In this document: positions 8,892-17,607 of the stretch, one piece after another
Position numbering within the stretch: the stretch's first letter is position 1
Layout of the letters: the number at the start of each line of letters is the position of its first letter
Assembly (NCBI RefSeq): GCF_042654245.1
Contig: NZ_JBHSGI010000015.1
Location: 1-62,164, forward strand
Direction of reading: 5' to 3'
Source: Seohaeicola_A nanhaiensis
GTDB taxonomy: Bacteria > Pseudomonadota > Alphaproteobacteria > Rhodobacterales > Rhodobacteraceae
Length of the DNA stretch: 62,164 nucleotides
The notes under the pieces: generated by a model
Databases searched by the model: none
What the model was told of the DNA's origin: nothing
Seen by the model: only the letters and a program-made list of their open reading frames with translations
Made by a program: the position numbers and the translations under genes

Positions 8892-10301
8892 ATGAGCGGC
8901 ATCAACAGCGCATTCAATATCGCCAGGTCCGGCCTGACGATAAATTCGCAATGGTCCGAAATCGTTTCGGGCAATATCGCGAATGCTGACAACGCCGACT
9001 ATGGCCGGCGCACGCTGAGCCGCACATCAACCGAGAGCGGCAATGTGCTGGCCACCGGTGTCCAGCGGGCGGCTGATGCCTCGTTGACGCGGATGTATCG
9101 GGAAGAATTGGCCCGGGCGATGCGGCAGGACGCGCTTTCGACCGGACTGACCGCTTATACCACCGGGCTCGGTTCGCTCGACGATCCTAACTCGCCGATG
9201 CAGTTGCTGAACCAGTTCCAGACCAGCTTTGATTTTCTGTTCAACGATCCAGGACAGACATCGCTGCAGCAGGCCACGCTCCAATCTGCCCAGTCGCTGG
9301 CGCGGGGGCTGAACCGGGTGTCGAACAACCTGGATACGGCCGTGGGGGAAACCCGGCAGCGTCTGGCTTCGGACATCACCGAGACCAACAAGTTGCTGAA
9401 CCAGCTTGCCGATCTGAACAGCAAGATGGCGAACACAGAACCTGGGTCGGCGCTGTATGTGACGCTTGAAGATCAGCAGACGGCTTCGCTGAACCGGCTG
9501 GCGGAATACGTCGACATAAAGGTCACGCCGAGCGAACGCGGGATGGTGGATGTCCGCACCATGGGCGGCGCGCGCCTTGTAGAGCGCGAGGGGGCGTTCA
9601 ACCTGGCCTATGACTCTGGCACTGGACAGCTGACGGCCGGCGGGGTCGATGTCACGCCGGGCCGGACCACCGGCGTGAACGAAGGGCTGCTGGCCGGGCA
9701 TGTCGAGCTGTTGAACGATATCCTGCCGAAGGTACGCCTGCAGATCGATGAATTCGCCCGTGGGCTTGTGCAGACTTTCGAGAACGCAGACGCTTCGCTG
9801 GGGGCTGGGGACGCCGGCCTGTTCACCGACGCGGGCGGGGCGTATGATCCTGGGGCGCTGACGGGACTGGCAGGACGGATCACTGTCAACGATGCGGTCG
9901 ATCCGAGCGCGGGTGGAGCACTTTGGCGCCTGCGAGATGGTATCGGCGCGACCACGTCTGGCAGCCAGGGCGATTCCTCGCAGATCGACGCCTTTATCGC
10001 GGCGCTGGACGGACCGCAGTCCTTCAACGGCAGCACGGGGCTCCCGACAGGAATTTCGCTGTCGGAATTCGGGGCGGCGATGATCGCCAACCAGCAGGAC
10101 GCGCGCGCGCGGGCCGACAAGGCCTTTGAGAACTATGCCACCTCTGCGGCCAGCGTGGACGATGCCCGGCTGAACGCGCAGGGCGTCAACATCGACGATG
10201 AATTGCAGCAACTCTTGCTGATAGAAAAGAGCTATGCCGCGAATGCACAGGTGATCAGCACGCTGTCGGACATGCTCGATGCGCTGCTGGCGGCAACCTG
10301 A
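8892..10301 (+). CDS. flgK: Hook-filament junction protein FlgK
   Basis: FlgK (HAP1) joins hook and filament. The 469 aa product begins with S-G-I-N-S-A-F-N-I-A-R-S-G-L and G-N-I-A-N-A-D-N-A-D-Y, followed by a long helical region with F-D-F-L-F-N-D-P-G. The C-terminus has the family helix G-V-N-I-D-D-E-L-Q-Q-L-L-L-I-E-K-S-Y-A-A-N-A-Q-V. It is a little shorter than enterobacterial FlgK (about 550 aa), as is common in this group. flgL follows 17 bases later. Confidence 0.93.
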   Translation: MSGINSAFNIARSGLTINSQWSEIVSGNIANADNADYGRRTLSRTSTESGNVLATGVQRAADASLTRMYREELARAMRQDALSTGLTAYTTGLGSLDDPNSPMQLLNQFQTSFDFLFNDPGQTSLQQATLQSAQSLARGLNRVSNNLDTAVGETRQRLASDITETNKLLNQLADLNSKMANTEPGSALYVTLEDQQTASLNRLAEYVDIKVTPSERGMVDVRTMGGARLVEREGAFNLAYDSGTGQLTAGGVDVTPGRTTGVNEGLLAGHVELLNDILPKVRLQIDEFARGLVQTFENADASLGAGDAGLFTDAGGAYDPGALTGLAGRITVNDAVDPSAGGALWRLRDGIGATTSGSQGDSSQIDAFIAALDGPQSFNGSTGLPTGISLSEFGAAMIANQQDARARADKAFENYATSAASVDDARLNAQGVNIDDELQQLLLIEKSYAANAQVISTLSDMLDALLAAT

Positions 10302-10318
10302 TGAACGGAATGGATTGA

Positions 10319-11386
10319 ATGGCCGACCTGCTGAGCAATATCTCCACCCTGCAATCCTCGCTGGCGCGCCGGCGCGAGAACGCGCGGCTGACACAGGGTC
10401 TGGCGAGGGCCGAAAAAGAGACCACTACCGGCCTGCGGGCCGACCTGTTCCGGGACCTCGGCCAGCGGGCCGCTGAATCGGTGCGGCTGCGCAACATCGT
10501 GTCGCGCAACGAAGGGTTCATCGCGTCCAACAAGCTGTTGGCAGGGCGGATGGAGGTCACCTCGATGGCGATGTCTGACATCCGCAAGGTGGCAGAGGGT
10601 TTTCTTGCGCTGGCGGTCAGCGGGTCGAACCCCGGCAGCGCCATCAGTTCGGAGCTGCAGGCCAACGCGCGCATCGCCATCGACCAGATCATCGCGCAGG
10701 CCAACACGGTCTATCAGGGCAGCCATGTCTTTGCCGGCGTCGATCAGGACAAGACCCCGATGCAGGGATGGGAGCGGACAAATCCCTCGACCGGCCTTTC
10801 TCCGCAGGACGTGATGAGCGCCATTGTCGCGAGCGGACCCAGCAGCGTGGCAGACGTTGCCGCCATTGCCGCCGAAGTGCAGAGCGCGTTTGACGGAACG
10901 CATCCCAATTCCGGGTTCAACTACGAGGCCTCCTTCTTCAACGGGACACCCCAGTCGGCAGGTCAGCGTGTCGAAGCGCGGATCGGCGAAGGGGTGACGA
11001 TCACCCATGGCATCCAGGCCAATGACGACGGTTTCCGTCAACTGATGCAGGGGCTGTCGATGCTGGCTTCCACCGACATTTCTCAGATTCAGGACCAGGC
11101 CACTTATTCGGCCTATCTGGATGTGGCGGTGCAGAACATTTCGCAGGGGTCGCAGACGCTTTTGGGCGACCAGACCCGGCTTGGGTCAACGCAAGGGCTG
11201 GTCGAGGAAACGATCGAGCGCCACGAGAGCGTCATCCAAGTCTATTCGACACGGATGCTCGACCTGGAGGGGGTGGACGAATACGAGGCGGCGACACGGC
11301 TCAACCTGCTCAAATCGCAGCTGGAAGCAAGCTATGCGGTTACTGCACGACTGCAGAGCCTTTCGCTGCTGAATTTCCTGGCCTGA
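10319..11386 (+). CDS. flgL: Hook-filament junction protein FlgL (flagellin-like)
   Basis: FlgL (HAP3) is the second junction protein. The 355 aa product has flagellin-like helical ends: E-K-E-T-T-T-G-L-R-A-D-L near the N-terminus and Y-E-A-A-T-R-L-N-L-L-K-S-Q-L-E-A-S-Y-A-V-T-A-R-L at the C-terminus. The central part contains V-F-A-G-V-D-Q-D-K-T-P, typical of FlgL. Its position straight after flgK supports the call. Its stop codon directly abuts the stop of the convergent regulator gene with no spacer, forming TGATCA. Confidence 0.9.
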   Translation: MADLLSNISTLQSSLARRRENARLTQGLARAEKETTTGLRADLFRDLGQRAAESVRLRNIVSRNEGFIASNKLLAGRMEVTSMAMSDIRKVAEGFLALAVSGSNPGSAISSELQANARIAIDQIIAQANTVYQGSHVFAGVDQDKTPMQGWERTNPSTGLSPQDVMSAIVASGPSSVADVAAIAAEVQSAFDGTHPNSGFNYEASFFNGTPQSAGQRVEARIGEGVTITHGIQANDDGFRQLMQGLSMLASTDISQIQDQATYSAYLDVAVQNISQGSQTLLGDQTRLGSTQGLVEETIERHESVIQVYSTRMLDLEGVDEYEAATRLNLLKSQLEASYAVTARLQSLSLLNFLA

Positions 11387-12103
11387 TCATTCGGCCGCGA
11401 CCGGGCGCAATCCGTGGTCGGGTTCGGAGGTATCGAATTTGTAGCCGCGTCCGTGGACGGTTTCGATATAGGGGTAGCCCGATGGCGCGGCCTGCCCGAT
11501 CTTCTTGCGGATCTTGCAAATATAAACGTCGATAACCTTGTCGAAGGGCTGATCGTCTGACATGCCGTAGACGGCGTCGTAGATTGCGGCCTTGGACGTG
11601 ACCTTGCGGGCATTCAGGACAAGTTGCTGGAATACCTTGTGTTCGCGCCGCGACAATTTCACCCGGTGGCCACCGACTTCGGGGTCGCGCCCATCGAAGA
11701 AGGCCGTAACCTCGCCAATGGTGATGCTGTCCGCCGCGTGACCGTGCGCGCGACGCAGCACAGCATTGATGCGCGCCTTGAGCTCAACTGCGCGGATCGG
11801 CATGACAATATCGTCATCAGCCCCGGCATCCAGAGCCTGTGCGGCGTTATCGGCGTCCCGCGCCGCGCGGAGTACGAGGATCGGGTTAGAGATTCCGGAC
11901 CGGCGGAGTTGCAGGATCTGAGCGATCAAATCGGGGTTGGCGACCAGCAGAAAAGCGTGGGTTTCGTGCCCTGCCCTGTTCAGGACGCGCAGGTCGCCAC
12001 GGAAGAACTGCGGCCCGATCTCGATCGGCACCATCCGTTCGGACCGGAGGTCATTCAGCGGCAGCTGCGACCGGCCACCGGCCTGATACAGATAGACGTG
12101 CAT
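11387..12103 (-). CDS. CtrA-like winged-helix regulator with a degenerate receiver domain
   Basis: The 238 aa protein has a response-regulator layout. The C-terminal OmpR/PhoB winged helix (about residues 130-228) is strikingly CtrA-like: I-D-V-Y-I-C-K-I-R-K-K-I followed by Y-I-E-T-V-H-G-R-G-Y. The receiver part is eroded. There is no acidic pair near the N-terminus, no clear phospho-acceptor Asp, and the conserved Lys of the K-P motif is Met (V-M-P). It may therefore bind DNA without phosphorylation, or be controlled by a partner. FtcR/Rem-type flagellar regulators are an alternative relative. I chose the ATG at 12103 because of the AGAGGG just upstream. It lies divergently from flgI. Confidence 0.75.
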   Translation of the reverse strand: MHVYLYQAGGRSQLPLNDLRSERMVPIEIGPQFFRGDLRVLNRAGHETHAFLLVANPDLIAQILQLRRSGISNPILVLRAARDADNAAQALDAGADDDIVMPIRAVELKARINAVLRRAHGHAADSITIGEVTAFFDGRDPEVGGHRVKLSRREHKVFQQLVLNARKVTSKAAIYDAVYGMSDDQPFDKVIDVYICKIRKKIGQAAPSGYPYIETVHGRGYKFDTSEPDHGLRPVAAE

Positions 12104-12228
12104 CCTACCCTCTGCGGAACACCGCGTCGGAGACACGGCAGATTTTCAGATCATAAGAATAGAATTCAAATATAGTCAACAATAACTCGGCGGAACATTG
12201 CTAGTATTCTTGTTATTCGTAGGAAATT

Positions 12229-12257
12229 TTGACATTCTGCTTGCTAGGTTGGGCTAT
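12229..12257 (+). promoter_or_regulatory. Candidate vegetative promoter for flgI
   Basis: A perfect TTGACA lies at 12229-12234, 17 bases before GGCTAT (12252-12257), a poor -10. It stands about 65 bases before the flgI start in an otherwise AT-rich divergent intergenic region. The -35 is convincing, the -10 is not. Confidence 0.3.
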
Positions 12258-12323
12258 GGCATGTTTAAAACTGGATATTCTCATCTGACCCGGATCTGCG
12301 CGGTCAACCTTGGAGCGGCACCT

Positions 12324-13436
12324 ATGCGCCCCACGATGCAACGACTGGCAATGGGGTTTTCGGCCCTGTTCCTGCTGTTGGCGGGTGCCGTCGCGGCCGA
12401 GGTTCGCATCAAGGATATCGCAATATTTGAAGGCGTCCGGGAAAACCAGCTGGTCGGATACGGGCTTGTCGTCGGGCTGAACGGCACGGGCGACCGGCTG
12501 CGCAACAGCCCGTTTACCGAAAAGAGCATCAAAGGCATGCTCGAGCGTCTGGGTGTCGGTAACCTGAACGAGGACGAGCTGAAGACGGCGAATACAGCCG
12601 CGGTGATGGTGACGGCCATGCTGCCGCCTTTCGCGCGACGGGGTTCGACAATTGACGTTGTGGTCTCGTCTTTGGGCGATGCCGGCAGTCTGCGGGGCGG
12701 CACTCTGGTCGTGACGCCGATGACCGGCGCCGATGGCGAGGTTTATGCCGTGGCGCAGGGACCAATCGCGGTGGCCGGCTATGCCGCGCAGGGCATCAAT
12801 GCTTCGGTTGTCGAGGGCGTCCCGACTGTCGCGCGGATCGAGAACGGCGCGACGGTGGAGAACGAGATTCCGTTTCGGCTGAGCGAGCTGTCGTCGCTCC
12901 GGATCGCGCTGCGCAATCCCGATTTCACCACGGCAGTGCGTGTGGCGGACGCGATCAACGACCGGCTGGGGGGACGACGAGCAGCGGCGCTGGACCCAAC
13001 GACGGTCGAGATAGATATCTTTGACAAGGCCAATATTCCGCAGCTGATGTCGGAGATCGAGAACCTGACGGTCCAGCCAGACACCACGGCCAAGGTTGTG
13101 ATCGACGCGCGGTCGGGGACGATTGTGATCGGGGCAAATGTGCGGATCGACCAGATCGCGGTGAGCCAGGGCGGTTTGACCGTCATCGTGAAGGAAGAAG
13201 TCAAGGTGAGCCAGCCCGAACCGATTTCGGTGGGGGGTACAACGGTTGTGGTGCCGGACACCACTGTGGTGGTGAACGAAAAGGAAACCAAGTTCACCAT
13301 CCTGGAGGGCGATGTCAGCCTGCAGAAACTGGTGGACGGACTGAATGCCATCGGGCTGGGCGCGACCGAGACAATTTCCATCCTTCAGGCCATCAAGGCC
13401 GCAGGCGCGCTGCATGCCGATCTGGAAATCATCTGA
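12324..13436 (+). CDS. flgI: Flagellar P-ring protein FlgI
   Basis: FlgI forms the periplasmic P-ring around the rod. From the ATG at 12324 the product is 370 aa with a signal peptide ending A-V-A-A. The mature start R-I-K-D-I-A-x-x-E-G-V-R-E-N-Q-L-V-G-Y-G-L-V-V-G-L is diagnostic, as are G-T-G-D near residue 55 and the end A-I-K-A-A-G-A-L-H-A-D-L-E-I-I. GGAG 8 bases upstream supports this start; the frame stays open upstream but without a signal-peptide-like beginning. A rod-binding gene follows 9 bases later. Confidence 0.96.
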   Translation: MRPTMQRLAMGFSALFLLLAGAVAAEVRIKDIAIFEGVRENQLVGYGLVVGLNGTGDRLRNSPFTEKSIKGMLERLGVGNLNEDELKTANTAAVMVTAMLPPFARRGSTIDVVVSSLGDAGSLRGGTLVVTPMTGADGEVYAVAQGPIAVAGYAAQGINASVVEGVPTVARIENGATVENEIPFRLSELSSLRIALRNPDFTTAVRVADAINDRLGGRRAAALDPTTVEIDIFDKANIPQLMSEIENLTVQPDTTAKVVIDARSGTIVIGANVRIDQIAVSQGGLTVIVKEEVKVSQPEPISVGGTTVVVPDTTVVVNEKETKFTILEGDVSLQKLVDGLNAIGLGATETISILQAIKAAGALHADLEII

Positions 13437-13445
13437 CGGGGCGCC

Positions 13446-13775
13446 ATGAAGATCACCGCCAATCCTCTCGCTTCGCTACAGGTCGCCAATGCCCGGCTTC
13501 AGGCCCAGGCCGAGGCCGCCGCCTCTCCCGCGGCGAAAAAGGCCGCAAAGGAATTCGAAGCGGTCTTTCTGACCCAGACGATCGAGGAAATGTTGAAAAG
13601 CGTGGGTGTCGGGGATTTCGGCGGCGGCAGTGCGGAAGAAACCTGGCGCAGTTTTTTGGCCCGCGCCTATGCCGACGAACTGGCTGGACAGAACTCGACC
13701 GGCATCGCGCGCAGCGTGCTGAGCACGATCTCGGCCTATGAAAAAGGCACGCAGGCGCAGGAGCCCGAAACATGA
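13446..13775 (+). CDS. flgJ: Rod-binding protein (FlgJ N-terminal domain only)
   Basis: The 109 aa protein matches only the N-terminal rod-binding domain of FlgJ: A-K-E-F-E-A-V-F-L-T-Q-T-I-E-E-M-L, then G-G-G-S-A-E-E-T-W-R-S-F-L-A-x-A-Y-A-D-E-L. The peptidoglycan-cutting domain of enterobacterial FlgJ is missing. In Rhodobacter the separate transglycosylase SltF does that job, and an SltF-like gene is present here at 38669. It acts as a rod cap or scaffold in the periplasm. Its stop overlaps the next start in an ATGA. Confidence 0.82.
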   Translation: MKITANPLASLQVANARLQAQAEAAASPAAKKAAKEFEAVFLTQTIEEMLKSVGVGDFGGGSAEETWRSFLARAYADELAGQNSTGIARSVLSTISAYEKGTQAQEPET

Positions 13776-14167
13776 CCGCAGCAACACAGATCATCGAACG
13801 GCTGACCCGACTACTGCGGGATGAGATCGCCGCAATCGGCGCTGGAAAGCTGGAAACGGTACGGGACCTTTATCCGCAGAAACTGGCTCTGTACGAAGAA
13901 CTTCAGGCACAATCGGGCAGCGTGGAGCGACAGATTCAGGCCGGAACGCCCGAGTCGCAGGCGCTGCGCGATAGCCTCGAAACGCTGCATGGACTGATCC
14001 GGAAGGATTTTTCCTTATTGCAAAACCTGACTGCTGCAACCGAACGCGTGGTCAGGGAGTTGACCCGTATCCGCGACCGGCACGGGCTGGGAGGCATTTA
14101 TGAATCGAGTGGTGCGCTGCGTCCCCGTGATGTGGCGCTGCCGCAACAGGTCGACGAGTCGATCTGA
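13772..14167 (+). CDS. flgN: FlgN-type export chaperone (probable)
   Basis: A 131 aa, mostly helical, soluble protein translated through a 4-base overlap with the rod-binding gene. It has the shape of a FlgN chaperone: an N-terminal helix with L-T-R-L-L-R-D-E, a middle helix L-Y-E-E-L-Q-A-Q, a long amphipathic C-terminal helix, and a polar tail. FlgN escorts FlgK and FlgL to the export gate. The family is weakly conserved, so the call rests on size, helical pattern and position. Confidence 0.55.
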   Translation: MTAATQIIERLTRLLRDEIAAIGAGKLETVRDLYPQKLALYEELQAQSGSVERQIQAGTPESQALRDSLETLHGLIRKDFSLLQNLTAATERVVRELTRIRDRHGLGGIYESSGALRPRDVALPQQVDESI

Positions 14168-14171
14168 AACT

Positions 14172-14186
14172 TTAACCCTGCGTTAA
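14172..14186. promoter_or_regulatory. CtrA-type box (TTAA-N7-TTAA) upstream of the flagellin gene
   Basis: TTAA at 14172-14175, exactly seven bases, then TTAA at 14183-14186. This is the full CtrA consensus. It is the only intergenic signal I can recognise in the 104 bases before fliC and lies 85 bases before its start, which leaves room for a promoter and an untranslated leader. Confidence 0.6.
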
Positions 14187-14271
14187 TATCTGGCTCCAAT
14201 CTCACCGTTCACGGGCAGGTCCCGTTTTCGTCAGAAAGACGATTACGAGAGAGAACTAACAGGAGCAGAAA

Positions 14272-15108
14272 ATGTCCTCCATTCTCACCAACAACTCGGC
14301 TATGTCCGCGTTGCAAACACTGCAATCCATCAACAAGGGCCTCGACCAGACTCAGAACCGGATCAGCTCCGGCCTGAAAATCACGTCTGGTAAAGACAAC
14401 GCGGCCTATTTCTCGATCTCCGAAACCATGACCGGCGACTCCGGCATGTACAAAGCGATCGACGAAAGCCTCACGCTGATGGTTAACTCGGTTTCCACTG
14501 CCCGTCTGGGTTCGGAGACCATCAAGGACGTGGCACAGGAATTCGCCGAGCGCGTGGCCTTTGCTCAGGGGGGCACCGCTGAGGTGCGCGCCGACGTTCA
14601 AGCAGAACTCGACGAACTCGTGGCCCGAATTCAGACCACGATCTCGCAATCGACGTTCAACGGCGCCAACCTGGTGTCCGGCTCGGCCACCGTCACCGTC
14701 GTTACCGGTATCAGCCGTGGTTCGGCCGGTTCGGTGACCACGACCACCATCACCTTCAACGAGCAAGACCTTGGCGCAATCCTGTCGACGCTTTCGGCCA
14801 TCGACCTGACCACCAGCTCGACCACCGCGCTGATGGAAGCCGATCTGCAGACCGCGGAAGGCGCGCTGGACGCTGCCATCGCTTCGGCAACGGCCCTCGG
14901 CATCGCCGAGAAGTCGATCGAGACCCAGAAGGAGTTTCTGGGCGCCCTGACCGACAAGCTCGACTCGGGCGTGGGTTCGATGGTCGACGCGGACATGGAA
15001 GAAGAGGCAGCACGCTTGCAGTCGTTGCAGGTGCAGCAGCAGCTGGCCACGCAGTCGCTTTCGATCGCCAACCAGGCTCCGCAGAACATTCTGAGCCTTT
15101 TTCGGTGA
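14272..15108 (+). CDS. fliC: Flagellin
   Basis: This is the filament subunit and the only flagellin gene in the window. The 278 aa product is short because the variable surface domain is small. The N-terminal helices carry I-N-K-G-L-D-Q-T-Q-N-R-I-S-S-G-L and the C-terminal ones L-Q-V-Q-Q-Q-L-A-T-Q-S-L-S-I-A-N-Q-A-P-Q-N-I-L-S-L-F-R, both classical. The central region is rich in Ser and Thr, so it could take O-linked sugars; candidate glycosylation genes lie at 53470-56668. An AGGAG site precedes the start. A CtrA box lies upstream and a strong hairpin follows, before flaF. Confidence 0.97.
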   Translation: MSSILTNNSAMSALQTLQSINKGLDQTQNRISSGLKITSGKDNAAYFSISETMTGDSGMYKAIDESLTLMVNSVSTARLGSETIKDVAQEFAERVAFAQGGTAEVRADVQAELDELVARIQTTISQSTFNGANLVSGSATVTVVTGISRGSAGSVTTTTITFNEQDLGAILSTLSAIDLTTSSTTALMEADLQTAEGALDAAIASATALGIAEKSIETQKEFLGALTDKLDSGVGSMVDADMEEEAARLQSLQVQQQLATQSLSIANQAPQNILSLFR

Positions 15109-15170
15109 TCTGAACGCTGAGGAATGATCCGCGGGGTCTTTGGCCCCCGGACGTTTTGGTGAAAAGACCG

Positions 15171-15196
15171 GAGGGGGCCCGGATTCGGGCCCCCTC
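15171..15196 (+). terminator. Strong GC hairpin after the flagellin gene
   Basis: A perfect 11 bp stem, GAGGGGGCCCG (15171-15181) with its complement at 15186-15196, closes a 4-base GATT loop. It lies about 60 bases after the flagellin stop. It lacks a U-tract, so it may slow or partly stop transcription, or protect the flagellin mRNA 3' end, rather than act as a standard intrinsic terminator. Confidence 0.6.
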
Positions 15197-15286
15197 CCCC
15201 TCGAGGCAGAAGCCGAGAACTCCCGCAAACGGGAGAGCGGACCAACAATCTAACGACGCCAGAATGGCGCGGAGGAACGGCAGAAT

Positions 15287-15685
15287 ATGAGCATCAGTGC
15301 TTACAAGCGCACGTTGCGCGAACTGGAATCGCCGCGACAAATCGAACGGCGGGTGATGGCGAACATCACCGGAAGGATGGCGGAGAGCGCCGAAGCCTTC
15401 GACCTTGCTGAAACATCCTTTGATCGGGTGACGATCCTTGCCTCGGGGCTTCGCGATGCGCTGGCGGACAATCAAGCGCTATGGAATGCGCTGAAGCATG
15501 ACCTTTCGCTGCCGGGCAATGCCCTGCCGCCGGATTTGCGAGCAGGCCTGCTGTCACTGGCGATCTGGGTCGAGAAATCGACGCGTGCCGTGCTGGGTGG
15601 CCGAGGCAGTGTGCGGGCACTGGTGACGGTCAACAGCAATATCGTCTCTGCGCTCAACGACACTCCGCTGCGGAGGAGCGCTTGA
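15287..15685 (+). CDS. flaF: Flagellin synthesis activator FlaF
   Basis: FlaF is the alphaproteobacterial regulator that promotes flagellin synthesis and secretion, opposing FlbT. The 132 aa product shows family features: Y-K-R-T-L-R-E-L-E-S-P-R-Q-I-E-R, then N-Q-A-L-W-N-A-L, and L-P-x-x-L-R-A-G-L-L-S-L-A-I-W-V. It lies between the flagellin gene and flbT, the usual place, and is separated from flbT by 3 bases. Confidence 0.9.
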   Translation: MSISAYKRTLRELESPRQIERRVMANITGRMAESAEAFDLAETSFDRVTILASGLRDALADNQALWNALKHDLSLPGNALPPDLRAGLLSLAIWVEKSTRAVLGGRGSVRALVTVNSNIVSALNDTPLRRSA

Positions 15686-15688
15686 GAC

Positions 15689-16129
15689 ATGGTTCTGAAA
15701 CTTACCCTGAAGCCCTATGAACGCTTCATCGTCAACGGCTGTGCGATCCGCAATTCCGGACGCCGCCACAGCCTCGTGATCGAGGCGCAGGCGGATGTCG
15801 TGCGCGGAAAGGATCTGCTGGACGGATCGCAGGCCGTCACGGTCGTGAACAAGGTCTATTTCCTGATACAGACGGCGCTGACCCGGGCGGATCTGCGCGA
15901 GAAACTGGTGCCGACGATCCAGCAGAACCTGGCTCAGTTGGCCACAGTGTTCGGACCGCCGACGGTCGGCCATATCTTCGAAGCAGCAAATTACGTCAGC
16001 AAGTCGGATTTCTACAAGGCTCTCAAGCAATTGCAGCCGGTGATGGAGTATGAGAACGAGCTGATGAACCATATCAGCGCGACCCATGCGGATCCCGACG
16101 AGGCGCAGCCTTCACAGGTGCACGGTTGA
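15689..16129 (+). CDS. flbT: Flagellin mRNA regulator FlbT
   Basis: FlbT binds the flagellin leader mRNA and represses its translation until the hook is complete. The 146 aa product begins L-K-L-T-L-K-P-Y-E-R-F-I-V-N-G-C-A-I-R-N and has Y-F-L-I-Q-T-A-L in the middle, both typical. The C-terminal tail is acidic and poorly conserved. Its stop overlaps the TTG start of the next gene. Confidence 0.92.
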   Translation: MVLKLTLKPYERFIVNGCAIRNSGRRHSLVIEAQADVVRGKDLLDGSQAVTVVNKVYFLIQTALTRADLREKLVPTIQQNLAQLATVFGPPTVGHIFEAANYVSKSDFYKALKQLQPVMEYENELMNHISATHADPDEAQPSQVHG

Positions 16130-16947
16130 TTCCGATTTCCGGTATGTCGAGCTTTCTGGCGCTCAAGCTGGCTGACCGCACGGAACAGGTTCAAAAGGAC
16201 CAGATCCGCAGCGCCTTGCAGCACAGCCGGGCTATCGAGACGTTCCAGGAGCGGATCGGCGATATCGAGACAGTCGATCAGCTGGTCGACGATCCCGAGG
16301 TCTATGCGTTTGTCATGCGCGCCTTTGATCTGGAGGATCAGATCTTTGGCAAGGCTCTTATCAAGAAGATGCTCAAAAGCGATGTGGAAGACCGAGAGTC
16401 GCTGATCCGCCGCCTGACCGATCCGCGCTTTCGCGTGATGTACGATGCCCTGGGGTTCGAAGAGAATGGAACGCGCAACCCCAATACTCCGGTAAAGGAC
16501 TGGCAGGACCAGATCGTCGAGCGCTATGTCGATACGCAGTTTGTGAACGGACTGGCCGAGCAGAATGAAACCGTCGGCGCCGCCCTGGAATTCCGGCGCA
16601 AGGCTGCTGACATCGAAACACCGTTCGACATTCTGAAGGACAGTGAGCTGTCTTCCTTCATGCGCACGGTTCTGGGATTGCCGGCGGAATCGGCGCAGGT
16701 CGATATCGACCGGCAGGCAGCGTTCATCGAACGCCGGTTTGATCTCGACAAGCTCAAGGATCCGGCCGAGGTAGAGCGCCTGGTCGCGCGTTATGCCATC
16801 GTTTCTGACGCCTTGAATTCGACGGCATCGTTGAACAATGTGGTTGTCCAGATGATGAGCAGCGCTGTAAGCGTCGGCTACGGTGGCAGTTTTACGCCCA
16901 TCACCATCGATATCGCATCCATCAGTTTGATGCGCAGCACATATTAG
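16126..16947 (+). CDS. DUF1217 family flagellar-locus protein
   Basis: The 273 aa protein fits the DUF1217 family common in alphaproteobacterial flagellar clusters: F-L-A-L-K-L-A-D-R-T near the start, D-L-E-D-Q-I-F-G-K-A, and D-P-R-F-R-V-M-Y-D-A-L-G-F. No molecular function is established that I can state. A TTG start at 16126 overlaps the flbT stop (TTGA); an ATG at 16144 is the alternative. It has no signal peptide and looks soluble. It closes the fliC-flaF-flbT group. Confidence 0.7.
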   Translation: MIPISGMSSFLALKLADRTEQVQKDQIRSALQHSRAIETFQERIGDIETVDQLVDDPEVYAFVMRAFDLEDQIFGKALIKKMLKSDVEDRESLIRRLTDPRFRVMYDALGFEENGTRNPNTPVKDWQDQIVERYVDTQFVNGLAEQNETVGAALEFRRKAADIETPFDILKDSELSSFMRTVLGLPAESAQVDIDRQAAFIERRFDLDKLKDPAEVERLVARYAIVSDALNSTASLNNVVVQMMSSAVSVGYGGSFTPITIDIASISLMRSTY

Positions 16948-17217
16948 GCAACACAAAACGGGAATATTGCGGGTTGATCGCCAGCATCGAGGCCAACTGG
17001 ACGAGACGCGCTGGATTCCCGCAAAAAGGGCAATGCAGCATGCAGGATGCACGCGGACGCGTATCTTCCCATATTCATCGCGCCGATGATGCGAGGCGCC
17101 ACACCGGGGCTGTTTGCGATGTTGACCAGCGCAATGATGATGACTTGCCTGCCCACTTTCCTTGACCGTCTGCAGTCGGGCGGGTTTGACTTGTTAACTT
17201 GAATCGGACGGACACGA

Positions 17218-17607
17218 ATGGAACTGAAGCGTATCCTTCACGCAGATGACGATCCGGATATCCGGGAAATCGTTCAGATGTCGCTCGACTTCTTTGGAGA
17301 CTTCGAGCTGAAACAATTCCCGGACGGCGGCAGCGCCTTCGAGGCTTTCCAAAGCTTCAAACCGCAGCTTCTGCTGCTAGACTACATGATGCCCGGCATG
17401 ACCGGCCCGGAGCTTTGGCAGAATATCGCCAAGTTCGAGGGGTACGAGCGCATCCCGGCCATCTTCCTGACGGCCAAGGCCGAGGCTTCGGTGTCAGAGG
17501 TGCTGATGCTAAAGGGCGCGGCGGCTGTGATCCTAAAGCCCTTTGCGCCGGAAGCCCTGGCCAACGAGATCGTCTCGATCTGGGACAGCTGGAACGCGAA
17601 GCGATAG
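17218..17607 (+). CDS. Single-domain CheY-like response regulator
   Basis: The 129 aa protein is a bare receiver domain. The acidic cluster D10-D11-D12, phospho-acceptor D55 (L-L-L-L-D-Y-M-M-P), the conserved L-T-A stretch near residue 84 and Lys 107 in L-K-P-F are all present, so it should be phosphorylatable. It has no output domain, so it must act on a protein or relay phosphate. It lies before a membrane histidine kinase, a receiver/degenerate-GGDEF protein and an Hpt protein. A CheY acting on the flagellar switch is another reading, but no chemotaxis gene lies nearby. Confidence 0.85.
   Translation: MELKRILHADDDPDIREIVQMSLDFFGDFELKQFPDGGSAFEAFQSFKPQLLLLDYMMPGMTGPELWQNIAKFEGYERIPAIFLTAKAEASVSEVLMLKGAAAVILKPFAPEALANEIVSIWDSWNAKR

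Noticed and set aside
17195..17208. TTAA half-site before the CheY-like gene as a CtrA box
   Set aside because: The second half after seven bases reads CGGA, so only a half-site is present.
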